NCBI GenBank assembly: GCA_020466095.1
Contig: CM035808.1
Coordinates: 7,049,633-7,113,632 of the forward strand
DNA length: 64,000 nucleotides
Source of the DNA: Chlorops oryzae
Lineage: Eukaryota > Arthropoda > Insecta > Diptera > Chloropidae
Direction of reading: 5' to 3'
This document shows, piece by piece, positions 1 to 10,030 of this stretch. Within the stretch, counting starts at the first letter, position 1. The number at the start of each line of letters is the position of its first letter. The position numbers and the translations under genes are program-made. The notes below the pieces were generated by a model. That model made no database searches. It was not told the origin of the DNA and saw only the letters and a list, made by a program, of their open reading frames with translations.

Positions 1-1557
1 GTTTAAAACTCAATGATCGTCCTGTCCCTTCATATCCATTGATAGTTGATGCCATGAAAATAAGATACGGTCCAATCATTTTCTTGACCATCGTCAACGG
101 TATAGCTGCAGCTTCATCAATAAGCACTAAATCGGCAGCATTAAGCATATGCGAATCATTGGGTGAAATATATTGAATCGTCTGACGACTGGAACGTGTT
201 ATATTTATACGTATAATAGCTTTTTTATAATCTGGATTTGTTGAGCGTATGATTGTGTAGTCAGCATGTTCCTGATACTCCAAAGCATCGAAACCTTTGA
301 GAACAAACTCAAAGAGTGTTATCAAATTCTCTGGATGAGGAGAAGTTACGTAAATGTTGACATAGCCAAATGCAACAGCAGCTGCCATTGATAATCCAAG
401 AGCAGCCGATTTACCACGACCACGAGCTGCTGTCAGTGTTGTTGGTGGTCTTTAATCAATAGAATTAAATTTTTTTTTTTAAATTGATTACTTGTTTTTA
501 AAGTATTTACTTCAATTGCTTTTCGGCGAGTGCTTCTATGAATTGCGCAACGGCCTTGGCTTGATCGTAGGTTTTGCATAAATTAACGAGTGGACCAGCC
601 GGTGGTGTATCTTTCAAACTTTCCTTCAGATCTTGCAAGAGTTCATCGTTTTCGGATTTCCCAATATCTGATGGCTAAAAAGAGAGATTGTTTTTTTTTT
701 CTTCATAGAATAGATCGAAATTGTATGTAACATCTTTCCACTTACATTCACTGGTTCTACATTAATCGTCATGGAGCTCAAAGGCAAGACCTTCAGATCA
801 TCGTTTACAACTAGACAACGTTTACAGTCAGCTAATGATAATATCAAACGCTCATTGAAACGGCATTTAATATTTTGATGAGCTTCTGTGCGGTAACGTT
901 TATGCACATCCATGCTCATTGTGTAAAGCTGTTTCAGAGACTGTAAAGTTTTTAGCAGCAGTATAATGAGACCGCCACCTTCAACAGTTTCTACTGTGCG
1001 GGCCAACAGATTCGGTGTTAATGCTTCGAAGTCCTGGCAGTAAAAGAGCTTACAGTTTTATTCCTTCATAAAAAAATGAATATGCTTACCTGCAATACAC
1101 AGACACCATAAGTTCGTCCAAGTATAGCGTGACTTTCCGAATAAAAACGACCATGAATAGTCGTCGCCATACGAAATGTATCGAACAAATCTGCATCGTT
1201 AATGTCAATCTTTCCAGCAGCAATCTTCTTTAAGCGTTTACGGCCATGACTGTGAACAAGGATAATTAGTAGTGTATCATATAAAAAAGATAGTCTTACT
1301 TGGATATAGCTTCGTCCTTCGTCTTGTAACACCATAGAACTACTGGTCGAGCCTTGACAGTAGACCTCGTTAGAATATCATATAGTATAGGCACCTATTC
1401 CATGAAAAGCTGATTAAATTGATCAAATTATTAACTATTCCTTATTTACCTGATCTCTCGCTTTGTCGCCAATAATGACAAACATTGTTCGGTGTCCCAA
1501 TTTGACGCCATTCTCGATCATAACGCGAATCCGATTGTCGATTTTCTTTTTCACCAT
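1..1557 (-). CDS. NAT10: RNA cytidine acetyltransferase NAT10 (Kre33/TmcA family), N-terminal part, cut by window edge
   Basis: NAT10 is the nucleolar ATP-dependent enzyme that makes N4-acetylcytidine in 18S rRNA and tRNAs and is needed for small-subunit assembly. Six exons join in frame on the minus strand: 1557-1450, 1394-1300, 1249-1090, 1033-746, 674-511 and 449-1 (continuing off the window), all with GT-AG borders. They give 421 codons from an ATG at 1557, opening MVKKKIDNRIRVMIENGVK, which matches the conserved family start. Family signatures in order are ARTVETVEGGG, SLKQLYT-MSMDVH, RYRTEAHQ and RFNERLILSLADC in exon 4, then the RNA helicase-like module in exon 6 with Walker A RGRGKS (residues about 280-285), FEFVLKGFDALEYQEH, the Walker B-like LIDEAAAIP and STINGYEGTGRSLS at the edge. 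The GNAT acetyltransferase domain and C-terminus lie outside. No frame breaks are seen. Identification rests on family knowledge and extended motif agreement. Confidence 0.96.
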
Positions 1558-1639
1558 TTCGGCAAATTAAATTATTAAAACGTCTGTTCTTCAATGTTTT
1601 TCCCGAGTAATAAGCTCAAGCACGTGTTCAGTTTTGTTT

Positions 1640-2280
1640 TGCTCTCTATTTTCGCATGATACAACGAATAAGTCGCCGGTCACACGAATGAAAACATGTT
1701 TTGAAACAGTTTGTAAGTCTCGATTTCCACGATCAAATATTTATTTGCAAAGTCTTGAGCTTGTAGGCGAGAGGGAGAAGAGGAAGAGAACAAAAAATTT
1801 GCTGTACTCGCAAATTCTGCCTTGTTCTTTTCGCTGACACAAATTTTTTGACATTTTTTGATGTCGATATTCATTTTGATACCTTAATATTTGATTTTTT
1901 GGAGCAATTGTTGCGCTTTCAATACGGTTTGACGTTTCTTTTTGTTTTTAGTTTGCTTTGAGCGGCCCAAAGAAGCGTCGCAAAGAGTAAAAGGGAAAAG
2001 AAAAATATATGCAAATAAAGATTTTATCGTGGAAATCAGGACTAAGCAGAGAAAGGCGTGGGAAAAATGTGGTTGTTTGTTGAATGTTCCGAAACCATCT
2101 TTGTTTCTCTTTCTTTCTCATGCCTTCAAATGGGATGTTTTCGAAACATGTTTCATAACTCGAGAGTCAGACACACGAACATGTTTCGGAACCATTCCCT
2201 TTGATTGCATGAGAAAGAAAGAGAAGCGCAGAAAATTTAACAAACAACCGTCTTTTTTCTTCGCTCGTCTTTCTCTACTT
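1640..2280. repeat. Foldback repeat family upstream of NAT10 (also near 3020-3090 and 43375-43510)
   Basis: The stretch contains diverged inverted copies of the same words. The segment at 1712-1752 (gatttccacgat...tttatttgcaaa) recurs reversed at about 1999-2040, and the palindromic block 2096-2225 has heads of the type ttctctttctttctcatg on one side and catgagaaagaaagagaa on the other. The motif ccggtcacac and its neighbours recur at 3060, 43420 and 43735. The composition and symmetry suggest old foldback or MITE copies. The NAT10 promoter must lie between the repeat and the ATG at 1557, or within the repeat. The short ORFs here are poly-K/F reading of the repeats and are not genes. Confidence 0.6.
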
Positions 2281-2282
2281 AC

Positions 2283-3010
2283 GGGCATGGTATGGTTTTA
2301 AAAAATTTTTGGGTTGTTTTTTTTTTTTTTTTTTTCTGAATGTACAACATTTCAAGAGTATTGTGTAAAAATTCCAAGTAAATCGTACTAAAACTAAAGG
2401 AGATACAGCGATTCAAGTGAGTGGACCTTAGTGTAAAAAGTGTAGAAAAAAAAATTTCAAATCGATTTTGTGGAAAACGACTTTTTTGAAGTCCGTGAAC
2501 ACGATGCTGCAAAATCTACTTGACCGATCGTTTTAAAATTTTTTTCAATTATTATACACATAAATCAACAGGTATCGCCGTGGCCCTTTTTTTTTTTTTT
2601 TTTTTTTCCTATTTTAAAATAAAAAAGTAACCTCAATTTTTAAGCGAAAATCGCGTTTTTTACTTCAAAACGCTACAAAAAAAAAAAAAAAAAATTTTTT
2701 TTTAAAAATAGGGCCACGGCGATACCTCGGGATACAAATTACCTTTTAAAAACATGTTTCCTTTTTTTTTCGGATGAACCGCTAACCTCTAATCATGTTC
2801 ACGGCAAACCAACTTTTTTTCGAGGAGCCTCCGGAGAATCGATACCACGTATTTATCTATCGATAATTTCAATTTTTTTTTTTCCCCAAATACACTTAAT
2901 AAGCATAACTACAACATGTATATGAAGAAAATAAACCAACATTATTCATGTCTCCAAAAAAAAATCATGAAAACATGCCTTTTTTTCGGGTTTAAAACCA
3001 TACCATGCCC
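2283..3010. mobile_element. 728-bp MITE with 20-bp terminal inverted repeats and TTAC target duplication
   Basis: The left end gggcatggtatggttttaaa (from 2283) is the reverse complement of the right end, which finishes in accataccatgccc at 3010. The direct duplication TTAC flanks it at 2279-2282 and 3011-3014. A second nested inverted pair lies inside: aggtatcgccgtggccct at about 2570-2588 and its complement at about 2709-2727, surrounded by long T and A runs. There is no transposase. It sits inside the foldback repeat family of this intergenic region, so it is the younger insertion. Confidence 0.8.
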
Positions 3011-3099
3011 TTACGTCATTGTTTCAGAACATTTGTTCGTGTGTCTGACTCTCGACTAAAAGTGTGACCGGCGAGTAACAGGTAACTTACTCCCGTCGT

Positions 3100-4350
3100 C
3101 AAAACAAAATCTCTGCATTGCGTCACAGTAGAGTTCAACTGTTTTATTTTTCTTGCATTTTGTACGTGATTTGAAGTGAGTGTTAAAGACCTTTTCATAA
3201 ATGTAAAAAAAATGATGTAATCAAAGTAATATATGGCGAAAAAGGTATAATTATGAGAAACTAAATATCATAGTGAATATTGTGAATAGAAAAAATCGAT
3301 ACACAGTAAAAAAATTCTTCAAAACAGGGATGCACAGTAAGCAGCACTCACGGATATTTTATATTTTTAAATTGAACGTGTTAATGATGTAACGTTCTTC
3401 CTTCCATTTTCTCTTTTGCTGTATAAAAAGGTGGAACGTTAATCTTCCTTGGCTCCGCTTGGGAGTCAAATAAAACGCGATGAACTATTATTACTATTTT
3501 TTATTATGTATATATTTTGTCAAAATCAGTCCTTTAATGAGGACTGCTTCGCTCACAAATCTTCTGACTCACTTTTATTTATTTTTTCTAACTTTTATTT
3601 CTTATAACTCATAATTCTATTATTTTTATGTTTCTAACTTTTATTTCTTCTTCTTTTTTTTTCTTTGAATATAATTTTTAAATTTTAAGACACCCGCGAA
3701 CCGGCCGTCCTTACGGCTTTAAAATCCAAAATCGACTCTCTGCGTTAGGAATTTTATTTTCCTTTACAATTTCCTAACGCGACTGAGCCGTCGACGGCTT
3801 GCTGCGCGACGGCGCACATAAGTTGGGCCAACGTGACTTGAAGGCGATCGGCCGGCACCGATCGTGGGAATGCAACGTCGGCAGAATTCTCCCTTGCCTG
3901 GGTTTTCCAAGTCGGACGGAGTCGTGCTGACAAGCATTGAGCCCTCTTTGGCAGTTTATTTGTTTTAGCTTTTTATGATAATGACTGCAACATTATAGGA
4001 GAACTGTGCGATTCGAATTTCGCTGCTTGCCGGCAGGCCTAACTGTACGTCGCTTGGAATCTAGTTTTTTTTTTTGGACGAATCTTTTGTCAAGTGCCTT
4101 TGAAGTCGGAGTTTATAAGAATGCAACTTCGGCAAATATCCCTTGGACGTGATTATAATTAATTTTCAAAAGTCCCGGCATCATTTTACAATGTGGGAAT
4201 ATTTAGATTTCTGGAAGTGCCGATACTGCAGTTAATTTGTCTTCCTGCGTTCCCCAACATTCTATTTTTCTTTTGAGTCGATCCGGAACAGAGGTTCCCA
4301 ATCTTGCTTGACGCAGTCACCACCTAACAATGATTTAATTATAAAAAAAA
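3100..4350. other. Intergenic DNA, possible degraded solo LTR
   Basis: No gene is seen. A TATA-like tataaaaagg at 3422 is followed by aataaaacgcgatg near 3470, an arrangement of promoter and poly(A) signal typical of LTRs, but no matching second LTR, primer-binding site or gag/pol is present. A more GC-rich stretch at 3690-4060 contains a 10-bp perfect hairpin (gcgttaggaa at 3742-3751 against ttcctaacgc at 3771-3780). The function is unknown and the LTR idea is weak. Confidence 0.25.
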
Positions 4351-4383
4351 CTTTAAAGGTTTTCCATCACTATAGCTTGGCAC

Positions 4384-4534
4384 AGTGCCGTAGCAACCAT
4401 AGGGGAAAGAGGGGGATTTTTCCCCCCACCCATTTTTGTTTTTGCCCATGAATAAAATTGAAAAAATAATTTTTCCCCCCACGCAAATTGGAAAAATAAT
4501 TTTTCCTCACGCAAAACAGAATTGCTACGGCACT
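4384..4534. mobile_element. Short MITE, 151 bp, ends agtgccgtagcaa
   Basis: The terminal inverted repeat agtgccgtagcaa (4384-4396) is matched by ttgctacggcact (4522-4534). The interior is rich in C runs and in attttttcc motifs. A related element with ends of the type agtggcgtagcg lies at 25629-25782. There is no coding capacity. Confidence 0.6.
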
Positions 4535-4554
4535 GGCTTGGCAATCTTACATTG

Positions 4555-4645
4555 ACAGAGTTGCAGTCCGAAATGAAAAGCTTCATATAAAAAACACTTC
4601 GGAAAATTTCTGATTCATTTCTGACAGAGCTGGAGAGAGCCCCTT
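4555..4645. repeat. Small foldback with gaaatgaaaagcttcat / atttctgacag ends
   Basis: Imperfect inverted words (tccgaaatgaaa and tttctgattcatttctga) flank a short centre. A related copy, more symmetric, lies at 60076-60180 inside a mud intron. Together they indicate a dispersed foldback family of about 90-105 bp. Confidence 0.45.
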
Positions 4646-4793
4646 ACGGTTTAAGAGGTTTCCCTATATAAAGCAACAACATAATGTGATATTGACTCAA
4701 GTTTTAGTTTTAAATTGTAACTTCAATATACAGTTCAGTATTTAAAAATGATAGTGATAAAAAAAAAGTGAAATCGATTAGAATACACTATAT

Positions 4794-5644
4794 CTACTTT
4801 TTTCGCTCATATCGGAAGACATACACCGGCGGCTCATCCTTTGTGGCCTGCTTAATCTTTTTAGGTTTCAAAAGGCGTGGCTGTTGCACGGCTCGCTTTA
4901 ATTCCAGCTTTTGTTGAACGACACTCAACTCCTTTTCACGTTCTATGCGTTTTGCCAGCTCCTGATAAGACTGCTGTTTTAGAGCATTCGCTTTTTTGAT
5001 ATCCTGCAAAATAAATTGTTAGAGATTTAGGTCGTGAACTTAAATGAAAATGACCCAAAGCCTGTTCTACTCTCATGAGTCAGTCTTACGTCAGGCGTTA
5101 GCTCCGGCAATTCCAGCTTTTCCAGATCTTTCAAGCGCGGTCGATTCGTTTTCCGCTCCAATAGGCTGGGATGCGTTTCCAAGCGTTCAGCAAGACTGAA
5201 ATCCTTCAAGTCCTTCGCCTTCCCGTCAACGAAGAATATATGCTTATTGGGAACAGTGTTCGCAAAGTCTATCATGTGCAATTGCGACTGCAATCGTTTA
5301 ATCTTCCTAGCCTCAATAGTTCTCTTCATCGCAACGTATTTCAAGTCCTGCGTCTCCATGAGAGCTAATTGTTCAGCGCTGTGTTCATCCTTCTTTCCTA
5401 TCTCGATGTGTTCGCCGTTCTTCAGTCTCGAATTGATCATGTGGTGGTAGAACTCATCCGGATTCTTCTCCAGAGCCTTGCGGTGCAGGAGCTGCAACGT
5501 TTTCTTCTTCTTCTCCGCATCGCGAGCTCTTATTTTGTAATCCTTCTTCTTTTCGAGCAGACCAAGGTGTTGTCTGGCTTCTGGCTGGTGGCGTTCGCGG
5601 TGCACCTTCTGGTGCGTCTTGGACGCCTTTTTAAAGGACGACAT
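4794..5644 (-). CDS. UTP11: U3 snoRNA-associated protein UTP11 homologue, complete
   Basis: UTP11 is a component of the U3-containing small-subunit processome that acts in early 18S rRNA cleavage in the nucleolus. Exon 1 is 5644-5090 (185 codons) and exon 2 is 5003-4794 (69 codons plus TAG). The intron 5089-5004 has GT-AG borders and falls between codons. The product is 254 residues, against about 253 in the human protein. Diagnostic stretches are [20 protein letters not shown] at the start, [32 protein letters not shown], the MxTQDLKYV and LHMIDF motifs, NKHIFFVD, then KRIEREKEL and the basic tail [10 protein letters not shown]. An upstream in-frame extension to 5719 is unlikely, because the family starts at MSSF/MAAAF. 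The protein is very basic, as expected for an rRNA-bound factor. The long plus-strand ORFs opposite it are shadows. Confidence 0.96.
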
Positions 5645-5696
5645 GCTTATTTTACTAACTTGTAAACAGTTCCACGTGCATTGTTTGTTTACAATA

Positions 5697-5785
5697 CAAA
5701 AACATTGTTGGGGCAACATTTAATCTACGTTTACACTAGAAAGCATTGCTGCGGCAACATTTTATCTACTTTTACATTACAAAAC
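5697..5785. repeat. 41-bp tandem duplication in the UTP11 upstream region
   Basis: Two 41-bp units begin at 5703 and 5744 (cattgttggggcaacattt and cattgctgcggcaacattt), with a shorter third echo near 5785. They lie about 60-140 bp upstream of the UTP11 start codon, where promoter elements would be expected. Confidence 0.5.
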
Positions 5786-5955
5786 ATTGAATATTTTAGT
5801 CGTTAAATACTCGGTAGCAATATAGGGGAGGTCCATTAATTACGTAGGGCAGATTTTGCTCATTTTTCTCCGGTGTTCCCTATAATTAAGCTTTATACAG
5901 CCCGGGGTTCCCTTATAACATGGGTTTAAGTCTCGGGGCTTCCATATAACCTTTA

Positions 5956-6275
5956 GGCTAGGCGCCGACTACTCAATTTTTAGTTGGCCAATTTTAAGTT
6001 GGAAAAGTGCTCTTGCGCGCCGACTATACAATTTAAAATTGGGTACATTCAATTCAATTAATTTATTGTTAATTAATTACGTAATAATTTATAGAACAGT
6101 ACCCACTAAAAATTGAGTAGTGTGCGGCGCCCCATAAGAACCTTTGTAACACAACACAATTGGCCAACTTCAAATTTGTGGCAAAACACAAATTTTTTAT
6201 TGGGTCAACTAAAAATTGCAGTGTCGGCGCAACTTAAAATTGGCCAACTGAAAATTGAGTAGTCGGCACCTAGCC
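5956..6275. mobile_element. 320-bp PIF/Harbinger-type MITE with TTA target duplication
   Basis: Terminal inverted repeats begin ggctaggcgccgactactca on the left. The right end reads the complement with one change (tgagtagtcggcacctagcc, ending at 6275). TTA is duplicated at 5953-5955 and 6276-6278, which is the 3-bp TWA signature of PIF/Harbinger transposition. Inside, aattttaagttgg words occur in both orientations. There is no ORF of note. Confidence 0.8.
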
Positions 6276-6442
6276 TTATACAGCTCCGTGCTCCTTATAA
6301 CTAAGCCTTTTGGTTATAGAGCATTAGGAGCTGCGGCAGCAGCGATGTCAGAGCTGCATTTCGATATCATATGGAAGTCGCTCTGCCGCTATTGCATTAC
6401 TACATGAGAGCAAGCCGTGCAAAAGAGAGCCAGCTGTAAGAG

Positions 6443-7013
6443 TAAAGCGAACCCGACACGGTACTGAATAGCCTACTGAATTCATACGTACGTGTTCAGT
6501 ATGTTTGCGTCGACACGTTACTGAATTTAGTATACTTCATTATTTGTCGCTTGTTTTCAACGAGTGCAGACGACGATGTCAAACGCGGACAAAATAATTT
6601 TGGCGGCTGTTGTAGTGGCATTAAAAAAAAAGGAAAACGAAAAACACCGCTCTTGGTATTTTTCTAGGAGCTGCTGGTTTTGTTGTTCCCGTATAACTCG
6701 ATTGCTATATTCTGGGCTTTTTATATCCCACAGCGCCGGTAAACCACGGTAAAATTCAATGAATTCCAAAATAAATGATTTATCATCGTTGTCCGCCATC
6801 ACGTCGTCTCGCCGTAACATTTTCTCTCAAATGAATTCAGTTACTGAATTCAGTATGTCGCGCATACGCGTTACTGAATTCAGCCATTCAGTACGCAAAA
6901 TCAAAACGTACTGAATCGCTTCCCTCGTTGTAAGTGAGACGCATACACATCTATTTCACTAATACACATATAGCGTTCAGTACTGAATTCAGTACCGTGT
7001 CGGGTTCGCTTTA
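6443..7013. mobile_element. About 570-bp inverted-repeat element with repeated tactgaattcag words and a MADF ORF remnant
   Basis: The ends are taaagcgaacccgacacggt at 6443 and its exact complement ending at 7013, so the inverted repeat runs about 27 bp. If the outer TA is the target duplication, the element proper is 6445-7011. The motif gttactgaattcag is repeated in both orientations near both ends, as subterminal repeats of a transposase-binding type. The interior holds the broken MADF ORF described separately. No transposase is present, so the copy is non-autonomous. Confidence 0.75.
6557..6820 (-). pseudogene. Truncated MADF-domain ORF inside the 6443-7013 element
   Basis: The ORF starts MLRRDDVMADNDDK and continues into EFIEFYRGLPALWDIK, the opening of a MADF (Myb/SANT-like) DNA-binding domain, with its conserved LW and the following K-SPEY-NR spacing. 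The similarity stops after KYQER. What follows is a low-complexity tail (CFSFSFFF) and a stop, so the second half of the domain is missing, probably through an internal deletion of the parent element. MADF proteins are known accessory genes of some DNA transposons and are also common fly transcription factors. Whether this is accessory-gene debris or captured host sequence cannot be told here. An independent gene is unlikely. Confidence 0.6.
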
Positions 7014-7019
7014 GTATCA

Positions 7020-8760
7020 ATTCCGCTCCCACCGCTATCTTCCTCTACAAGTTTTTCTGCTCAAAATATATTCCTCTGCCAGTAGCAGGCTGGTATGAAA
7101 TTTTCTCTCCCGCCGCTAGCTTGTTGGTGCCTTCCACTCCCCGCATGTTAGGTTGTAGAGAATTTCACCTCCCGCAGCGATTTCAGAGTTGCATGATGAT
7201 TTTGTATGGCGAGACATACTGTGAGAAACTGTGGGAAACTGTGAGAAACATTCTGGCCCGAGTGGGGATAGTTGCTGACGGTTGCTTCAAATAAACGGTA
7301 TTTAAACGGTAAATAAATAAATAAATTAAAAATTAAATAATAGTGCTTCAACAGAGCAACAAAACGAAATTATGAAAACAAATTGTTAATAATTAAATTA
7401 TGAATGAATTGTGGCAAAAAAATAGTTAAAATTCGAACACTTGAGCTCGAAGAACTTTTTGCGCATTAATATCAAAACAAACCCCGCCGATCCCTTAACA
7501 CCCCTTCGCTGAAGGCCGAAAACAAACGTATACCAAAATAAACATATCCCTGCAGTGATTGCGACTAGTTCGGCGACTACTTTCTCAATTGAGGCGCTAT
7601 AAAATAATTGTTCATGTAATAATACATTGGTTTAAGACCATTTTCCGAATTTCCACTTACTTTCCACTATTCCCAGATCGCTTTGACCAACTCTTTCTAT
7701 AGCGGAATTAAGTCCCGTTTTAATGGAATAAACTGTCGCCTGTTTAACTAGTTACATTGTTGGGATTGCTTTCTTCGCCGACTTGGGGGGATACAAAAAA
7801 AAACAAAAGTTTGTTTATCAGACCTCCTCCGGTACTTCTCTCCATGGAACCAGACGCCTTGTCTGTTAAGACTTCTCAAATGAAAAGGCGTAATTTATCA
7901 AGCGAAAGAATATGCGTCACGGTAATTACGGTTTCCAACGTGTTGTGTTGTGTTGTGAAATTTACCAGCTTCCTTTTATTTACTTTTATTTCGTCAGCGT
8001 TCGTTCGGTCTTTGTCCTTTTCGTCCTTCCTCAATATGGTGTACATACATTTTCAATGCTTCAAATGTTAGACCTTCATACATAGCATGTGTATGTATGT
8101 ACGTTTGAACAGTGCTACAATTGTGCAAACTATACAGGGTGATCAATCTAGAGTATTTAAAGGTTCTTAAATTGAATCTAGATAATTAAAATATCCTTTT
8201 GTATGCCTCTGTGATTTGGCGATTCTGCTATCGATACTATCACCTTGACTTTTAACCCTTGAACAGCCATCCTGTATTGTATGTAGTGTTGCTGTTTATC
8301 ATGGCCAAATTTCTGTATGTACGAGCTGGTTTGTATGTATGTATATTGTATATATATGTGGTATATGGCAGCAAGGATAAAGATGACGTGCAAAAGCTTT
8401 GTGTGTATTTTGCGAACGGAAAGGATTCCTGGCTGATAGCGTTTTGTTGTTGCATGTCTCAGGGAAACGCTTTTGTTTCCTTGGCGGGTCTTTGTACTGT
8501 GCACTCTTTTGGAGTGGAATGGATTTTCCTAGTTGCGTTGCCTTTTACCTGAACGTTATTATTATTATTTTGTTGTTGTTGTTTTGTGGCTTTCTATACC
8601 ATTGTCTTTAAGTACCTGCCGCCACCATTAGAAACTGGTTTTAAAGTGTTTCAATATTCATCATAGTGCCTTCGGATCGTGAAGAAGTACTAATGCTATT
8701 TATTTATTTTATATTTTTTTTTGTATAAGAAGGTGAAAGGAGAGTGTAAGAGTTCTCGAT
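7020..8760. other. Intergenic stretch without a recognised gene
   Basis: No ORF has conserved motifs. The stretch contains short ATTT- and GTATGT-type microsatellites (near 7310-7340, 8090-8100 and 8330-8350) and a GTT run near 8565-8585. A ttaattttaat-type AT-rich background alternates with ordinary sequence. ORFs of up to 108 codons at 8178-8552 overlap on both strands and look random. Confidence 0.5.
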
Positions 8761-8764
8761 TTAA

Positions 8765-9500
8765 GGGGGTCTTCTCATTGAAAACCCGTTTTTTGGACCC
8801 TTTTTAAAAAAATTCTTATTTGAAAACGCAAAGAATAATTGAAAACTTTTTTTATTTATTGTATTACAAAAGGTTCAAAGTAAATAAAAATTTTTTTTTT
8901 GCCTCGATACGTGGGCTGTTCAAAAAGTAATGAGACTTCAAAGTTGGTGGTGAAAAAAAAGGTGCCGTCACGGCGGCCACGATTCCGGGTCTCCGGAGCG
9001 TCCGAAATGGAAAAAAAAACGGGGTTATAATCAGTATAGATGTAATTCTCGGGTGAACCTCAAGCTTAATTTTGTGATTTTTTTTTTGACAAAATGGCGG
9101 CCATTCAAAAAAAATTTCAATTTCGGGCTTTTTTTTTGTAGTTTAGTGTAAAAAAAAAATAGTAAAAAATTTTTTAAAATTATGGTCGAGGTTCACCCGA
9201 GAATGGTGACAATTCTGCGTCGATTCCACTTTGTTTCATGAAAATCGGTTCAGTTGAACTGGAGATATCATGGCCGCCAGTTCGAAAAACGTGGTTTCGA
9301 GATAAACGCGTTTAAAGTTTGAAGCAACGCAAAAATTACTCGTTTTAGCGCAGATCTTGCTCGACAAAGAAGGCTATATCCTCTAAACTATTTCGAATTT
9401 CAAAAAATCCTTTTAGGGGCATATTCACAACTACCCAAGCTATAAATAAATGCAAAAAAAAAAAAAGTCGAAAAAAAAGTTGCTCAATGAGAAGACCCCC
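8765..9500. mobile_element. TTAA-flanked MITE, copy 1 (736 bp)
   Basis: The ends gggggtcttctcattga (from 8765) and tcaatgagaagaccccc (to 9500) are perfect inverted repeats, flanked by TTAA at 8761-8764 and 9501-9504. TTAA duplication with G/C-run ends is the hallmark of piggyBac-type transposition. The interior has no long ORF but carries well conserved blocks such as the words around atggcggccattc and atcatggccgccag. Two further copies lie at 22555-23280 and 28615-29402. All three are in the same orientation. Confidence 0.82.
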
Positions 9501-10030
9501 TTAAAGCTTCCTTCTAACAATATTTTAATAACCACGTAAATCGACTGTGGCCAAAAAAGATTCATTATGCAATTTTATTCAATCTGTATCCGGATGGTCG
9601 GTCGTTGTATCCGTTTCTTCTTGATAGTTTAATTTCTTTTTGCTCCCTGTTTAATTTCGCTGAATATTTCTATGTCATTTACTGTCGATTCGCGGCGCTC
9701 TAACGTCTTCTTTCGTGCAATTCATTCACAATTTAACAATCTCTTGAGAAAGACAACAGAGAGCTAATAGAAAAAACAAATCAAAATGTGTCATTCATTA
9801 CGTTTTCATTTTTGTTTTTGTTTTTTCAATTTATAAAGAAATATAACGCGATATTAAAATAAAAGAGAAAAAGTTCGACGGAATTGCAAATTATTTAAAA
9901 GTGGAACACAATTAATTCGTGCATTTAAATTGGTGCTAATTATTCCTCTTAAAACGATCATCCTTTCGAAGTGGATATAAAGTTAAAAAAAAAATAAAAA
10001 AGAAAAAAAAAGAATACACAAAAGTGAAAA

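Noticed and set aside
5171..5665. Overlapping plus-strand ORFs opposite UTP11
   Set aside because: Shadow frames of a strongly conserved minus-strand exon; no independent motifs.
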